Positions 1 to 5,963 of a DNA stretch of 29,207 nucleotides are shown one piece after another. Where the stretch lies: the NCBI GenBank assembly GCA_021200895.1, contig JAJQFX010000188.1, positions 1 through 29,207 on the forward strand. The letters run 5' to 3'. This stretch comes from Clostridiales bacterium. GTDB lineage: Bacteria > Bacillota > Clostridia > Oscillospirales > Oscillospiraceae. The notes under the pieces were generated by a model, which made no database searches, had not been told where the DNA came from, and saw nothing but the letters and a program-made list of their open reading frames with translations. The position numbers and the translations under genes were made by a program. The stretch's first letter is position 1; every line of letters starts with the position of its first letter.

Positions 1-54
1 TACAGCACCGACCCCTGGAACAAAGGCACGAAGGTCTATATCGTCGAAAAGTAA
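1..54 (+). CDS. C-terminal end of an unidentified protein (partial)
   Basis: An open frame enters from the left edge and ends at a TAA at 52-54. It encodes 17 residues ending in KVYIVEK. The ribosome site of the next gene begins inside this stop codon (TAAGGAGG), which is the tight spacing of a co-transcribed operon. Too little is present to name the protein. Confidence 0.6.
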   Translation, partial: YSTDPWNKGTKVYIVEK

Positions 55-67
55 GGAGGCTTTGAAA

Positions 68-274
68 ATGAAATCTGTACTCTACATCACCGGCAATCGG
101 AACGGCTATAGCCCCGACCAGTGTGGCCGGACGCTCACCGTGGCGGAACTCATCGAATATCTGGAGCAGTTCGATGGCGATCTGCCTGTCTATCTGAACA
201 ACGACAACGGCTACACTTTCGGCTCCATCCAGGAGGGGGACATCCTGGAGGACGAATATTGCGAGGAGGACTGA
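68..274 (+). CDS. Small acidic hypothetical protein, 68 aa
   Basis: I do not recognise a named family. The protein is small and acidic, with an aromatic and Asn/Asp-rich middle (residues YLNNDNGYTFG) and an acidic tail ending in EED. The start was chosen as ATG at 68 because AGGAGG at 54-59 is 8 bases upstream. A TTG at 62 is in frame but only 2 bases from that site. The gene is followed at once by the next plus-strand gene, whose ribosome site lies in its last codons. It belongs to a short plus-strand operon that converges on the phage late operon, so it is likely a phage accessory or early-type gene; that placement is inference. Confidence 0.75.
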   Translation: MKSVLYITGNRNGYSPDQCGRTLTVAELIEYLEQFDGDLPVYLNNDNGYTFGSIQEGDILEDEYCEED

Positions 275-276
275 AT

Positions 277-474
277 ATGAAAATGGCGAACGCTAAGGGC
301 GAGGAAATCTACTATAACCCCGTCGAGAAGAATGGGAAGCTGGTGTGGGTGGTGAAGGGCATCGGCTCCACGGTGGTGATTGGCCGTGACCGGCAGAAGC
401 GCAAGAGCCGCACCTTCACCCAGGAACACCAGGCGCAGGCGTACATTGACCGGCATGGTTTCCGGGCGGTCTAA
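277..474 (+). CDS. Small basic hypothetical protein, 65 aa
   Basis: The family is not recognised. The predicted protein begins MKMANAKG and contains a lysine/arginine-rich stretch (GRDRQKRKSR) followed by a short helix-like end (HQAQAYIDRHGF), which could suit nucleic-acid binding but shows no clear motif. The same frame is open from 121, but the start at 277 is preferred. An AGGAGG at 264-269 lies 7 bases before it, and the upstream gene stops at 274, two bases before the start. It is the last gene of the plus-strand group before the convergent terminator region. Confidence 0.75.
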   Translation: MKMANAKGEEIYYNPVEKNGKLVWVVKGIGSTVVIGRDRQKRKSRTFTQEHQAQAYIDRHGFRAV

Positions 475-510
475 GCTCAGGCTTTTTTCCAGCGGAAAAA
501 ACAGCGCAGA

Positions 511-545
511 GCGGCGGCGGGCATGTAACTTTACCCCGCCGCCGC
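511..545 (+). other. GC-rich hairpin behind the plus-strand genes
   Basis: An 11-bp perfect stem (GCGGCGGCGGG at 511-521 pairing with 535-545) encloses a 13-base loop. It lies 36 bases after the last plus-strand stop codon. Only three T residues follow, so it is a weak candidate terminator. A second short inverted repeat of T6/A6 type (483-490 with 494-501) sits just before it. Confidence 0.4.
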
Positions 546-589
546 TTTCGTCCCGCCACGGGGCGCACAGGCGGCCACGGGCGGCAAAG

Positions 590-628
590 AAGGACAGGGC
601 GTGAAACCCTGTCCTTCCTTTTGTTTTT
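590..628 (+). terminator. Rho-independent terminator between convergent operons
   Basis: A 10-bp perfect stem (AAGGACAGGG at 590-599, CCCTGTCCTT at 607-616) has a 7-base loop. A T-rich tail (CCTTTTGTTTTT) follows on the plus strand. It lies between the plus-strand genes ending at 474 and the minus-strand late operon ending at 627. On the minus strand the stem is followed by CTTTG, so it may also stop late transcription, though less strongly. Confidence 0.8.
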
Positions 629-983
629 ATCTGCGAGAGGTCTGTTTCAGACGAATCCAGGTTGCCCCGGTGCTTGTCCTACCGTAGCCGCCGCTCTCTT
701 CCTGGATGGTGAGGCGGGTGCCACGGGGGACGGTGCCGACGATCCTGGTGGCCTGGGCGGGTGCCTCTCTGATGGGGGCCACCGCCACGGTGACCGCCAC
801 CTCGTAGGGCGTGAACTCAGGCTCCGTCTCCACGGGCGGGGCCTCTACGGCCTCAGCCTCCACCGCCTGGGCGGTTTCCTCTGCCTGAATCGTGGCATCT
901 TCCTGGACGGCCTCAGCCTCTACGGCCTCCGTGGCCTGGGCGGTTTCCTCAGCGGTCTGAGTGGTGGTTTTCTTTCTTGCCAT
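627..983 (-). CDS. Ala/Glu-rich protein with C-terminal bacterial SH3-like domain, 118 aa
   Basis: The N-terminal half is a low-complexity Ala/Glu/Thr/Val stretch after a basic start (MARKKTTT). The last 60 or so residues form an SH3-like fold pattern (VAVAPIREAP, IVGTVPRGTRLTI, WIRLKQTSR) resembling the cell-wall-binding SH3_3 repeats of phage lysins. The start at 983 is chosen over the in-frame ATG at 1007 because AAAGGGG at 992-998 is well placed for it. No signal peptide is visible. It is the last gene of the late operon, downstream of the endolysin, which also ends in an SH3 domain. A role in wall binding or lysis is inference. Confidence 0.75.
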   Translation of the reverse strand: MARKKTTTQTAEETAQATEAVEAEAVQEDATIQAEETAQAVEAEAVEAPPVETEPEFTPYEVAVTVAVAPIREAPAQATRIVGTVPRGTRLTIQEESGGYGRTSTGATWIRLKQTSRR

Positions 984-1122
984 GTTGCTTTCCCCTTTCT
1001 GAATCATCGCATGGCGGGAACGGGCAGTGACTGCAGTCTCTGTCGCAGTGCTTCTCCCCGTCCCAGGTCGCCAGGGCGTGAATCCAAATGATAATTAGTG
1101 CGATTGCGAGGACGGCCTGCAC
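949..1122 (-). CDS. Small membrane peptide with a Cys/His cluster, 57 aa
   Basis: A GTG start at 1122 is preceded by AAGGGGG 7 bases upstream. The peptide opens with one hydrophobic segment (QAVLAIALIIIWIHALA, residues 2-18). A Cys/His-rich loop follows (C26, C30, C33, C38, with H25 and H32), then a charged His/Lys tail. Its 3' end overlaps the start of the next gene by 35 bases in another frame. It sits between the endolysin and the SH3 protein, where many phages carry small spanin-like or lysis-accessory peptides. The family is not recognised, and a metal-binding or disulphide role is inference. Confidence 0.6.
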   Translation of the reverse strand: MQAVLAIALIIIWIHALATWDGEKHCDRDCSHCPFPPCDDSERGKQHGKKENHHSDR

Positions 1123-1134
1123 TCTGGCACCCCC

Positions 1135-2637
1135 TTATGTTTTGGAGAGGTAGGTGCTGGAGCAGAAGCCGGTGTACTGGATGCCCTTGTAGGTGAACTG
1201 GACGTAGAGCCACTTCACCCCGTTGGCCGTGGTGTAATAGCCGTAGTTCTTCACCAGAGTTCCTTTCGGAATGGTCACCATGACACTCTTGCCGGTTCCG
1301 GCCCCGATCCTGACATTCAGGTTGGCGGTGGCCTTGTAGGTGCCAGCGACGCTGGTGTTGAAGGACTGGGCATCGTCCGTGGCCACCTTTTTGGTGGTGG
1401 TGCTGGTGCTGCTGCTGGAACTGGAGGAGGAGCTTGTCCCGGCGTAGGTGTCGTAGTATTTCTGGCCGTAGTTCGCACGAGCGGTCTGGACACTGGTGCC
1501 GGTGTTGGCAGGCTTCTCAAATTTCAGCAGGACGGCGTTGGAAGCCTCCAGGACGCTGGTGGCGCTTTTCAGCGTAGAGAGGACGCTGGTGTAGCTCTCC
1601 GTCAGCTCTTTCATCAGGAAGCCCAGCTGCATGGTCAGGTTGCCGATGGAGGCGTTCTGCGATTCGGCGTAGGCCAGCAGGTTCTTCTTCCTGGTGCTGT
1701 ACGTCCACTGAGCCAGACCGTAGCCTGCTGAATCCGAAGAGAAGGCGGTGTAGGTGCCATCGTCCACGGCAGCGGTGTAGGAAGCGTCGGTGTAGCCCAG
1801 CTTCGTCTGGTAGCCGTTCTGCAGGTTGTTCGGGATCAGGGCGCTCTCTGCGTAGAGGTTGCCCATCAGCCCCGCCACGCCGTAGGCGTTCCCGATCTTG
1901 TCCAGCAGGTAGTCCCAGATGGTTTTCGGCTCCGCCGTGGTGGTGGCCGCTGCCTTTGTGGTGGTAGTGCTGCTGCTCTTGAGCAGCTCATTCACCTTTG
2001 CCTGAACCGCCGAGTAGTCATACCCGGCTTCAGTCAGGGCAGTCTTCCTTGCGGTGCCGTTGCCCCACTTCCCGTCGATGACTTCCTGGGCGACCTCTTC
2101 CACCGACTTCGTGGCCGTAGTGGTAGTGGTGGTTTTGGTGGTGTCATCCGTGGTGTAGGGGCATTGCGCCCAGAACTGCCAGTCGGATGCCTTGTAGGCC
2201 GTCTTCACCACGCCGGTGGCGTGGCCCTTTGCTTCGTAGACGTACCCGGCATCGTCGTAGATGCCGACGTGGGTAATCTTCGAGACGCTGGTGCCTTTGA
2301 ACACCAGCAGGCCGTCCGTTCCGGGGAAGGTGGCGATCTTGCCCTTTGTGGTGGCCGCCGAGTACATCCCGGAGGCACTCTTGTCCTGGGCTGCGTTGTA
2401 GGTGGGGGTGGCCGTGTTGCTTGCGCTCCAGAGGTACCCCTTGATCAGCCCCACGCAGTCATGCACCCGCTTGCCGTACTGCGAGGCGAAATCGTCCGCA
2501 GTGTAGTTATCCGGGTACTGCTTTTTCTTGCTGGCATAAAGGCTGGCCGAGGCGGTCTGCCCGAAGGTGCCATACCAATAGGGCAGCCCTACCTGGGCTT
2601 TTGCGTAGGCCAGCAGGCCGGAGTTGGTTTTTGCCAT
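1135..2637 (-). CDS. Modular endolysin: NlpC/P60 - CW_7 - phage lysozyme2 - SH3, 500 aa
   Basis: The enzyme should degrade host peptidoglycan at the end of infection. Residues 1-161 look like an NlpC/P60 endopeptidase, with candidate nucleophile C61 (VHDCVGLI) and histidine H123 (ITHVGIY). Residues 178-219 match the CW_7 wall-binding repeat (EVIDGKWGNG...VQAKVNELL). Residues about 237-395 resemble the phage tail lysozyme (lysozyme2) fold, with E264 in NLYAESAL as the likely catalytic acid. A Ser-rich linker (about 402-413) leads to an SH3 domain (431-499). Thr-rich linkers separate the other domains. There is no signal peptide, so export would depend on the adjacent holin candidates. AGGAGG lies 8 bases before the ATG. 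Confidence 0.92.
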   Translation of the reverse strand: MAKTNSGLLAYAKAQVGLPYWYGTFGQTASASLYASKKKQYPDNYTADDFASQYGKRVHDCVGLIKGYLWSASNTATPTYNAAQDKSASGMYSAATTKGKIATFPGTDGLLVFKGTSVSKITHVGIYDDAGYVYEAKGHATGVVKTAYKASDWQFWAQCPYTTDDTTKTTTTTTATKSVEEVAQEVIDGKWGNGTARKTALTEAGYDYSAVQAKVNELLKSSSTTTTKAAATTTAEPKTIWDYLLDKIGNAYGVAGLMGNLYAESALIPNNLQNGYQTKLGYTDASYTAAVDDGTYTAFSSDSAGYGLAQWTYSTRKKNLLAYAESQNASIGNLTMQLGFLMKELTESYTSVLSTLKSATSVLEASNAVLLKFEKPANTGTSVQTARANYGQKYYDTYAGTSSSSSSSSSTSTTTKKVATDDAQSFNTSVAGTYKATANLNVRIGAGTGKSVMVTIPKGTLVKNYGYYTTANGVKWLYVQFTYKGIQYTGFCSSTYLSKT

Positions 2638-2674
2638 TGCTTGTTCCTCCTATGTGAATTTATTTAGTGGGAGG

Positions 2675-3073
2675 CTACCCCTGGGCATCCTCCAGCACTG
2701 TTGTGTCTTCGTCCTGGCCGCCCACCAGGACTTCCTTCCCGTCATCCTCCCCGTCTGCGTTGACACGGGGGAAGTCCATGTGGGCTTGCTCTCCCCGGTT
2801 GTTTGCGATGGCGTGTTGGACGGAGTTCTTCGCCATCCAGATTGCGCCCCCTGCTGAAAGGGGAACGGTGACCAGGTTGTCGATATAGCTCCAGATGGAA
2901 GTGTCGCAGAAGACGATGGTGGTGTATATGGCCATTATGATCATGATGATTATGACCGCCACCCAGGCCACGACCATCACGGCCACAAAGAGGTCTGAAA
3001 AGTAGTTGATTGGGCTTTTCTTCAGGGCGGCTTCGACCTTGCCGTCCTTTGGCTTATCCTTCGTCTTCCTCAT
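2675..3073 (-). CDS. Membrane protein of the lysis cassette, 132 aa
   Basis: A strong hydrophobic segment (about residues 28-52, LFVAVMVVAWVAVIIIMIIMAIY) is followed by a weaker one (about 65-80). A long acidic C-terminal tail comes last. The start at 3073 overlaps the preceding holin-like gene by 20 bases and has no clear ribosome site, so translation may be coupled. It lies directly upstream of the endolysin, so a holin, antiholin or holin-partner role is likely from context. No named family is recognised. Confidence 0.7.
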   Translation of the reverse strand: MRKTKDKPKDGKVEAALKKSPINYFSDLFVAVMVVAWVAVIIIMIIMAIYTTIVFCDTSIWSYIDNLVTVPLSAGGAIWMAKNSVQHAIANNRGEQAHMDFPRVNADGEDDGKEVLVGGQDEDTTVLEDAQG

Positions 3074-3311
3074 CAGCGGTTAGCTCTGCGGCCAGCTCTT
3101 CCCCGATCTCAATGACCGAGGAGACGGAGGCTGCGTCGATTTTGCCCTCTGTGGTAATGTAGGCGATGATGCTGGCCAGGGCGGTGACCGCACCAGCGAT
3201 GTCGGAGACGGCTTCCCCGTCCACTCCGAAGATGAGGGCAATGCCCAGGATGACGCCGACTGCTGCTGCCCAGAATTTCCGGCTCGACAGCTTCTTTTTC
3301 AAAGTTTCCAT
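3054..3311 (-). CDS. Holin-like small membrane protein, 85 aa
   Basis: The layout is that of small phage holins: a basic N-terminus (METLKKKLSSRKFW), two hydrophobic helices (about 14-30 and 36-53) and an acidic C-terminal tail. Similar proteins occur just before endolysins in Clostridia phages. AAGGAAG lies 8 bases before the ATG. Its 3' end overlaps the next membrane protein gene. The lesion-forming role is inferred from topology and position, since holins share little sequence. Confidence 0.75.
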   Translation of the reverse strand: METLKKKLSSRKFWAAAVGVILGIALIFGVDGEAVSDIAGAVTALASIIAYITTEGKIDAASVSSVIEIGEELAAELTADEEDEG

Positions 3312-3350
3312 GATGTGTTCTTCCTTTCCCGGCTCTCTGGCCGACTTGAA

Positions 3351-3809
3351 TTATTCCCCGTCAGCGCCGTAGAAGTCGTTCTTCGTCAGGCGCTCATCGT
3401 AGACCCGATTGATGTTGGCCACGGCGTGGACTGCCCTGCTGTTTGGGTAGTCCGGGTGCAGCTTGCAGTAGTGTTCGTACTCATCTATCACGGTCAGGAT
3501 TTCGATGAAGTCTTCCCGTGTGTGGCGCTCTTTCCGCATCAGCTCCACGTTGAATCGGAGAATCCGTTCTCTCTGTGAATCGGCGTTCCTCTCATCCTCA
3601 ACCTGGACTTGCTTCTCCAGACGGGCGTTGGTCTGTTTCTGGGAGCGCTGCACTTCCTGCAGCTCTTTCAGAACATCTGCGTTGATGGCCTTTCCGAGCG
3701 CCCTTGCGATGGCGCTCCACGGGTTGATCTTAATCGGCATTATCTGCACTAAGGTCAGCAGGAGGAAAACCCCGCCGCCGCTCCACGAGAGAATCTCTGT
3801 GATCGTCAT
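3351..3809 (-). CDS. Membrane-anchored coiled-coil protein of the lysis region, 152 aa
   Basis: One N-terminal membrane segment (about residues 7-25) is followed by the short motif PIKINPW. A long charged, helical region (about 40-100, rich in Q, E, R, K) comes next, then a Tyr/Asp-rich end. I have seen this layout in lysis-region proteins of Firmicutes phages, where its function is unknown. Its start overlaps the stop of the upstream gene by four bases (ATGA), so the pair is probably translationally coupled. It could be a holin-associated protein; confidence in function is low. Confidence 0.75.
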   Translation of the reverse strand: MTITEILSWSGGGVFLLLTLVQIMPIKINPWSAIARALGKAINADVLKELQEVQRSQKQTNARLEKQVQVEDERNADSQRERILRFNVELMRKERHTREDFIEILTVIDEYEHYCKLHPDYPNSRAVHAVANINRVYDERLTKNDFYGADGE

Positions 3810-3997
3810 GTGACATCACCTCCCCTCTGGTGGGGTTGCGGGTACACGGTGGCCGTGTACCTGTCGCTGACTTCCTGGATGCGGTCTGCTGCTATGACGG
3901 CATCCACCTCCGCCAGCTTTGCGTTCTGTTCCCGAACGATGCAGAGGAGCGTCTCCACCGTGTCGATCAGGAACTCCGTCAACTGTAAGTCGGTCAT
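3806..3997 (-). CDS. Small hypothetical protein, 63 aa
   Basis: The family is not recognised. It is a mostly helical acidic protein (MTDLQLTEFLIDTVETLLCIVREQ). AGGAGG lies a few bases before the ATG and starts inside the stop codon of the reverse transcriptase gene, so it is read from the same transcript. It overlaps the next gene by four bases. Similar short ORFs often open the lysis block in phages. Confidence 0.7.
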   Translation of the reverse strand: MTDLQLTEFLIDTVETLLCIVREQNAKLAEVDAVIAADRIQEVSDRYTATVYPQPHQRGGDVT

Positions 3998-4005
3998 TTG
4001 GCCTC

Positions 4006-5124
4006 CTATTCTGAATAGAGAATTGGGTGGGCTTTGGCTTCGGCCAGGTCGCCACGGGTCAGGACGAAATTCGCCCAGAGGTTCTCCGTGAAGCGATCCA
4101 TGTCCACGTGCTTCAGCATGGCCTGGTATGAGGCCACGGTCTGTTCTGCGGATTCCAGGGAGATGAAGCCCTGGTTATATTGGCGCTCGACGCTGGCCAG
4201 CCGCCGCTTCATGTGGAGGGTGGTACTCTTTCGGAGCTTGATGTGATCGTCGTAAATCACGCAGCCGACGAACTCCAGCCCATACCGGGCTGGCCGCAGG
4301 GCGGTCTTGCTGTTGAACTCCAAAAGCAGCCGGTCATTGAGAAAGCCCTCCATCCGTTTCCCTGTCTCTTTCAGTCTCTCTTTGCTGGTGTCAAAAATGA
4401 TGATGTCATCCATGTAGCGGATGTACCGTCCGCAGCCCAGTTCCCTCTTTGCGTATTGATCCAGCGGGTCAAGGTAGAGGTTGCCCAGCATATGGGACAA
4501 GCCGCCGCCGATGGGGATGCCTACCTCGAAGAGCATATCTGCGTCAGAGACTTCGTCCTGGTTCTCGCACAGCGGCAGTCCGAATGGCCGGGACGGGTTG
4601 CAGATGTAATACTCCAAAAGCTCCACGACCTGCCTGTCGCCGATCCGCTTCTCCAGCAGCCGGAGGAGGACTTGATGGTCGATGCGGTAGAAGAATTTCG
4701 CCACGTCGAACTTGTAATAATACCAGTCGCCGGGAATGCGCCGGGTGTCTTCCATCCACTGCTTTGCCCGGAGCATGGCCTTGAGTTGGCCCCTGTCCTG
4801 AATGCAGGCGTAGGTGTCCGGGATAAAGGTCTTCACGAGCTTGGGGTTGATGTAATCGTAGGCGGCTCTTTGGATGACTTTGCTGGTGTAGTCGATGTAG
4901 ATAACTTTCCGGGTTTTCGGCGTGTAGACGTAGAAGCTCTTGTACCAGACCTTTGGGATTTCCATCCTCCGAAGCATGGCGCTCATGTCATGGAGGTTGG
5001 TTTCCAGGTCGTACTCGAAGCGCAGCACGTCCTGTCTGTCGCTTTTCCCCTTTGCCACTTCCTGTTCCGCCTGCAGCAGTGCGGAGAAGGAGGTCATTTC
5101 GTGGTAGGCGTTACGGATTGACAT
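4006..5124 (-). CDS. Diversity-generating retroelement reverse transcriptase, 372 aa
   Basis: This enzyme would copy the TR RNA into cDNA with errors at adenines, feeding mutagenic retrohoming into VR. The fingers/palm core is complete. DVAKFFYRID carries the first catalytic aspartate (D140), and YMDD (237-240) carries the catalytic pair. GIPIGGGLSH (202-211) corresponds to the DGR motif-4 block, usually G-x-x-x-SQ, and here reads SH. There is no maturase/X domain or endonuclease, and the length fits DGR enzymes rather than group II introns. It lies downstream of Avd and TR on the same strand, as in classical DGRs. The ribosome site is weak (AAGAGA). Confidence 0.93.
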   Translation of the reverse strand: MSIRNAYHEMTSFSALLQAEQEVAKGKSDRQDVLRFEYDLETNLHDMSAMLRRMEIPKVWYKSFYVYTPKTRKVIYIDYTSKVIQRAAYDYINPKLVKTFIPDTYACIQDRGQLKAMLRAKQWMEDTRRIPGDWYYYKFDVAKFFYRIDHQVLLRLLEKRIGDRQVVELLEYYICNPSRPFGLPLCENQDEVSDADMLFEVGIPIGGGLSHMLGNLYLDPLDQYAKRELGCGRYIRYMDDIIIFDTSKERLKETGKRMEGFLNDRLLLEFNSKTALRPARYGLEFVGCVIYDDHIKLRKSTTLHMKRRLASVERQYNQGFISLESAEQTVASYQAMLKHVDMDRFTENLWANFVLTRGDLAEAKAHPILYSE

Positions 5125-5362
5125 TGACTGTTCTCTTTTCGTGGCGGCTCGGATTTCGGCGGATGCCTACTGTCGGACTTGCGGGGATTGCCGGTGCCTC
5201 CGGCCCTCCCACCGCTACTGTTTGACTTTTCTGCCCTCCGAATGGGGAAGGCACGGAGGATGAATCCTTTGCCTCTCGGATTCGGCGCATCGGGTGTGGC
5301 TGGTGCGCCTGCTTGACCGGGGAGCCGTAGCCACCTGGCATCTGTCCTTTGGGTCGAGACAG
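5125..5362 (-). ncRNA. DGR spacer RNA between TR and the reverse transcriptase
   Basis: These 238 bases lie between TR and the reverse transcriptase start. An open frame runs through but is Pro/Arg-rich and has no ribosome site. In the Bordetella phage BPP-1 DGR the spacer just 3' of TR is part of the structured RNA that primes cDNA synthesis, and this segment occupies that position. A short GC stem is visible (5190-5194 with 5200-5204). The RNA limits are not defined by the sequence. Confidence 0.6.
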
Positions 5363-5480
5363 AGCGGAGCGGAAGCCGATGTTCGTGTTGGTGTTCGTCC
5401 GGGTGTTGTTGTTGCCGTTGCTGTAGAACACGCCTGCGTTGGTGGTATTCGTGTAATTCCCGCCGCAGTTGAACATCCGC
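5363..5480 (-). repeat. DGR template repeat (TR), 118 bp
   Basis: It aligns without gaps to VR at 5979-6096 (offset 616) and similarity ends abruptly at both sides. On the minus strand it holds 35 adenines, many in AAC codons. Read in the VR frame it has 11 Asn codons, and 9 of these are changed in VR. It lies between Avd and the reverse transcriptase, the usual TR position. Confidence 0.95.
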
Positions 5481-5493
5481 GATATTCATCACC

Positions 5494-5886
5494 CTACGGT
5501 CTATTGGGGGCTGCGGCTATTCTGCCCCCGATAATCTTGCCGATTTCGGCAAGCATGGCCGTCCAGTGCTTGTACTGCTTTGGGGAGATGAACCGCAGCT
5601 TGAAGGCGAGGAGGACGTATTTCTTCAGCTTTTTGTTGGCCGTGTCCAGGGTCTGGAGTGTGGTCTTTTTATAATGCTTGTTGTCCGCCTCGATCACCAG
5701 CTCCATTTCGGTGTCCATGCAGCGTTTCATATCCGCTGCGAGGCAGAACTTTTCCGCTTTGGGGAAGTTCTGCAGCACCTGGTAGGCGTACAACATCATT
5801 TCGATGATTTTCTTCAGCAGGATGGAATCCTGCGGTTCCCATTCGTCGCCGACGTTGCTGGTGAAGGTGTTGGCTACTTCTTTCAC
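5494..5886 (-). CDS. avd: DGR accessory protein Avd, 130 aa
   Basis: Avd forms a pentameric, basic four-helix bundle that binds the reverse transcriptase and template RNA in DGRs. This protein has the expected length, is nearly all helical and is basic. The stretch KLKKYVLLAFKLRFISPKQY is typical of the Avd/S23-like family. The start is a GTG at 5886 with AGGGAG 7 bases upstream. It lies between the VR hairpin and TR, the canonical order variable protein - avd - TR - reverse transcriptase. Confidence 0.9.
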   Translation of the reverse strand: MKEVANTFTSNVGDEWEPQDSILLKKIIEMMLYAYQVLQNFPKAEKFCLAADMKRCMDTEMELVIEADNKHYKKTTLQTLDTANKKLKKYVLLAFKLRFISPKQYKHWTAMLAEIGKIIGGRIAAAPNRP

Positions 5887-5921
5887 GGTTCATCTCCCTT
5901 TCTGCAGGTGGTGGGGGTTAG

Positions 5922-5941
5922 GCGGGTGCTGTCGCACCCGC
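5922..5941 (-). repeat. DGR target-site hairpin behind VR
   Basis: A perfect 8-bp stem (GCGGGTGC with GCACCCGC) has a 4-base loop that reads GACA on the coding strand. This fits the GRNA loop and stem size known for DGR target hairpins/cruciforms. It starts 37 bp beyond the VR end and 22 bp after the variable-protein stop codon. It likely marks VR, and not TR, as the retrohoming target. Confidence 0.85.
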
Positions 5942-5963
5942 TGTCAGGCAGCAGGGTGCCAGG

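Noticed and set aside
4006..5124. Reverse transcriptase as a retron or group II intron enzyme
   Set aside because: There is no maturase or endonuclease domain and no retron-type msr/msd. The paired TR/VR and Avd settle it as a DGR.
5111..5476. Open frame of about 120 residues across TR and the spacer
   Set aside because: TR keeps the variable-protein frame, so it stays open by descent. The rest is Pro/Arg-rich, has no start with a ribosome site and lies in the DGR RNA.
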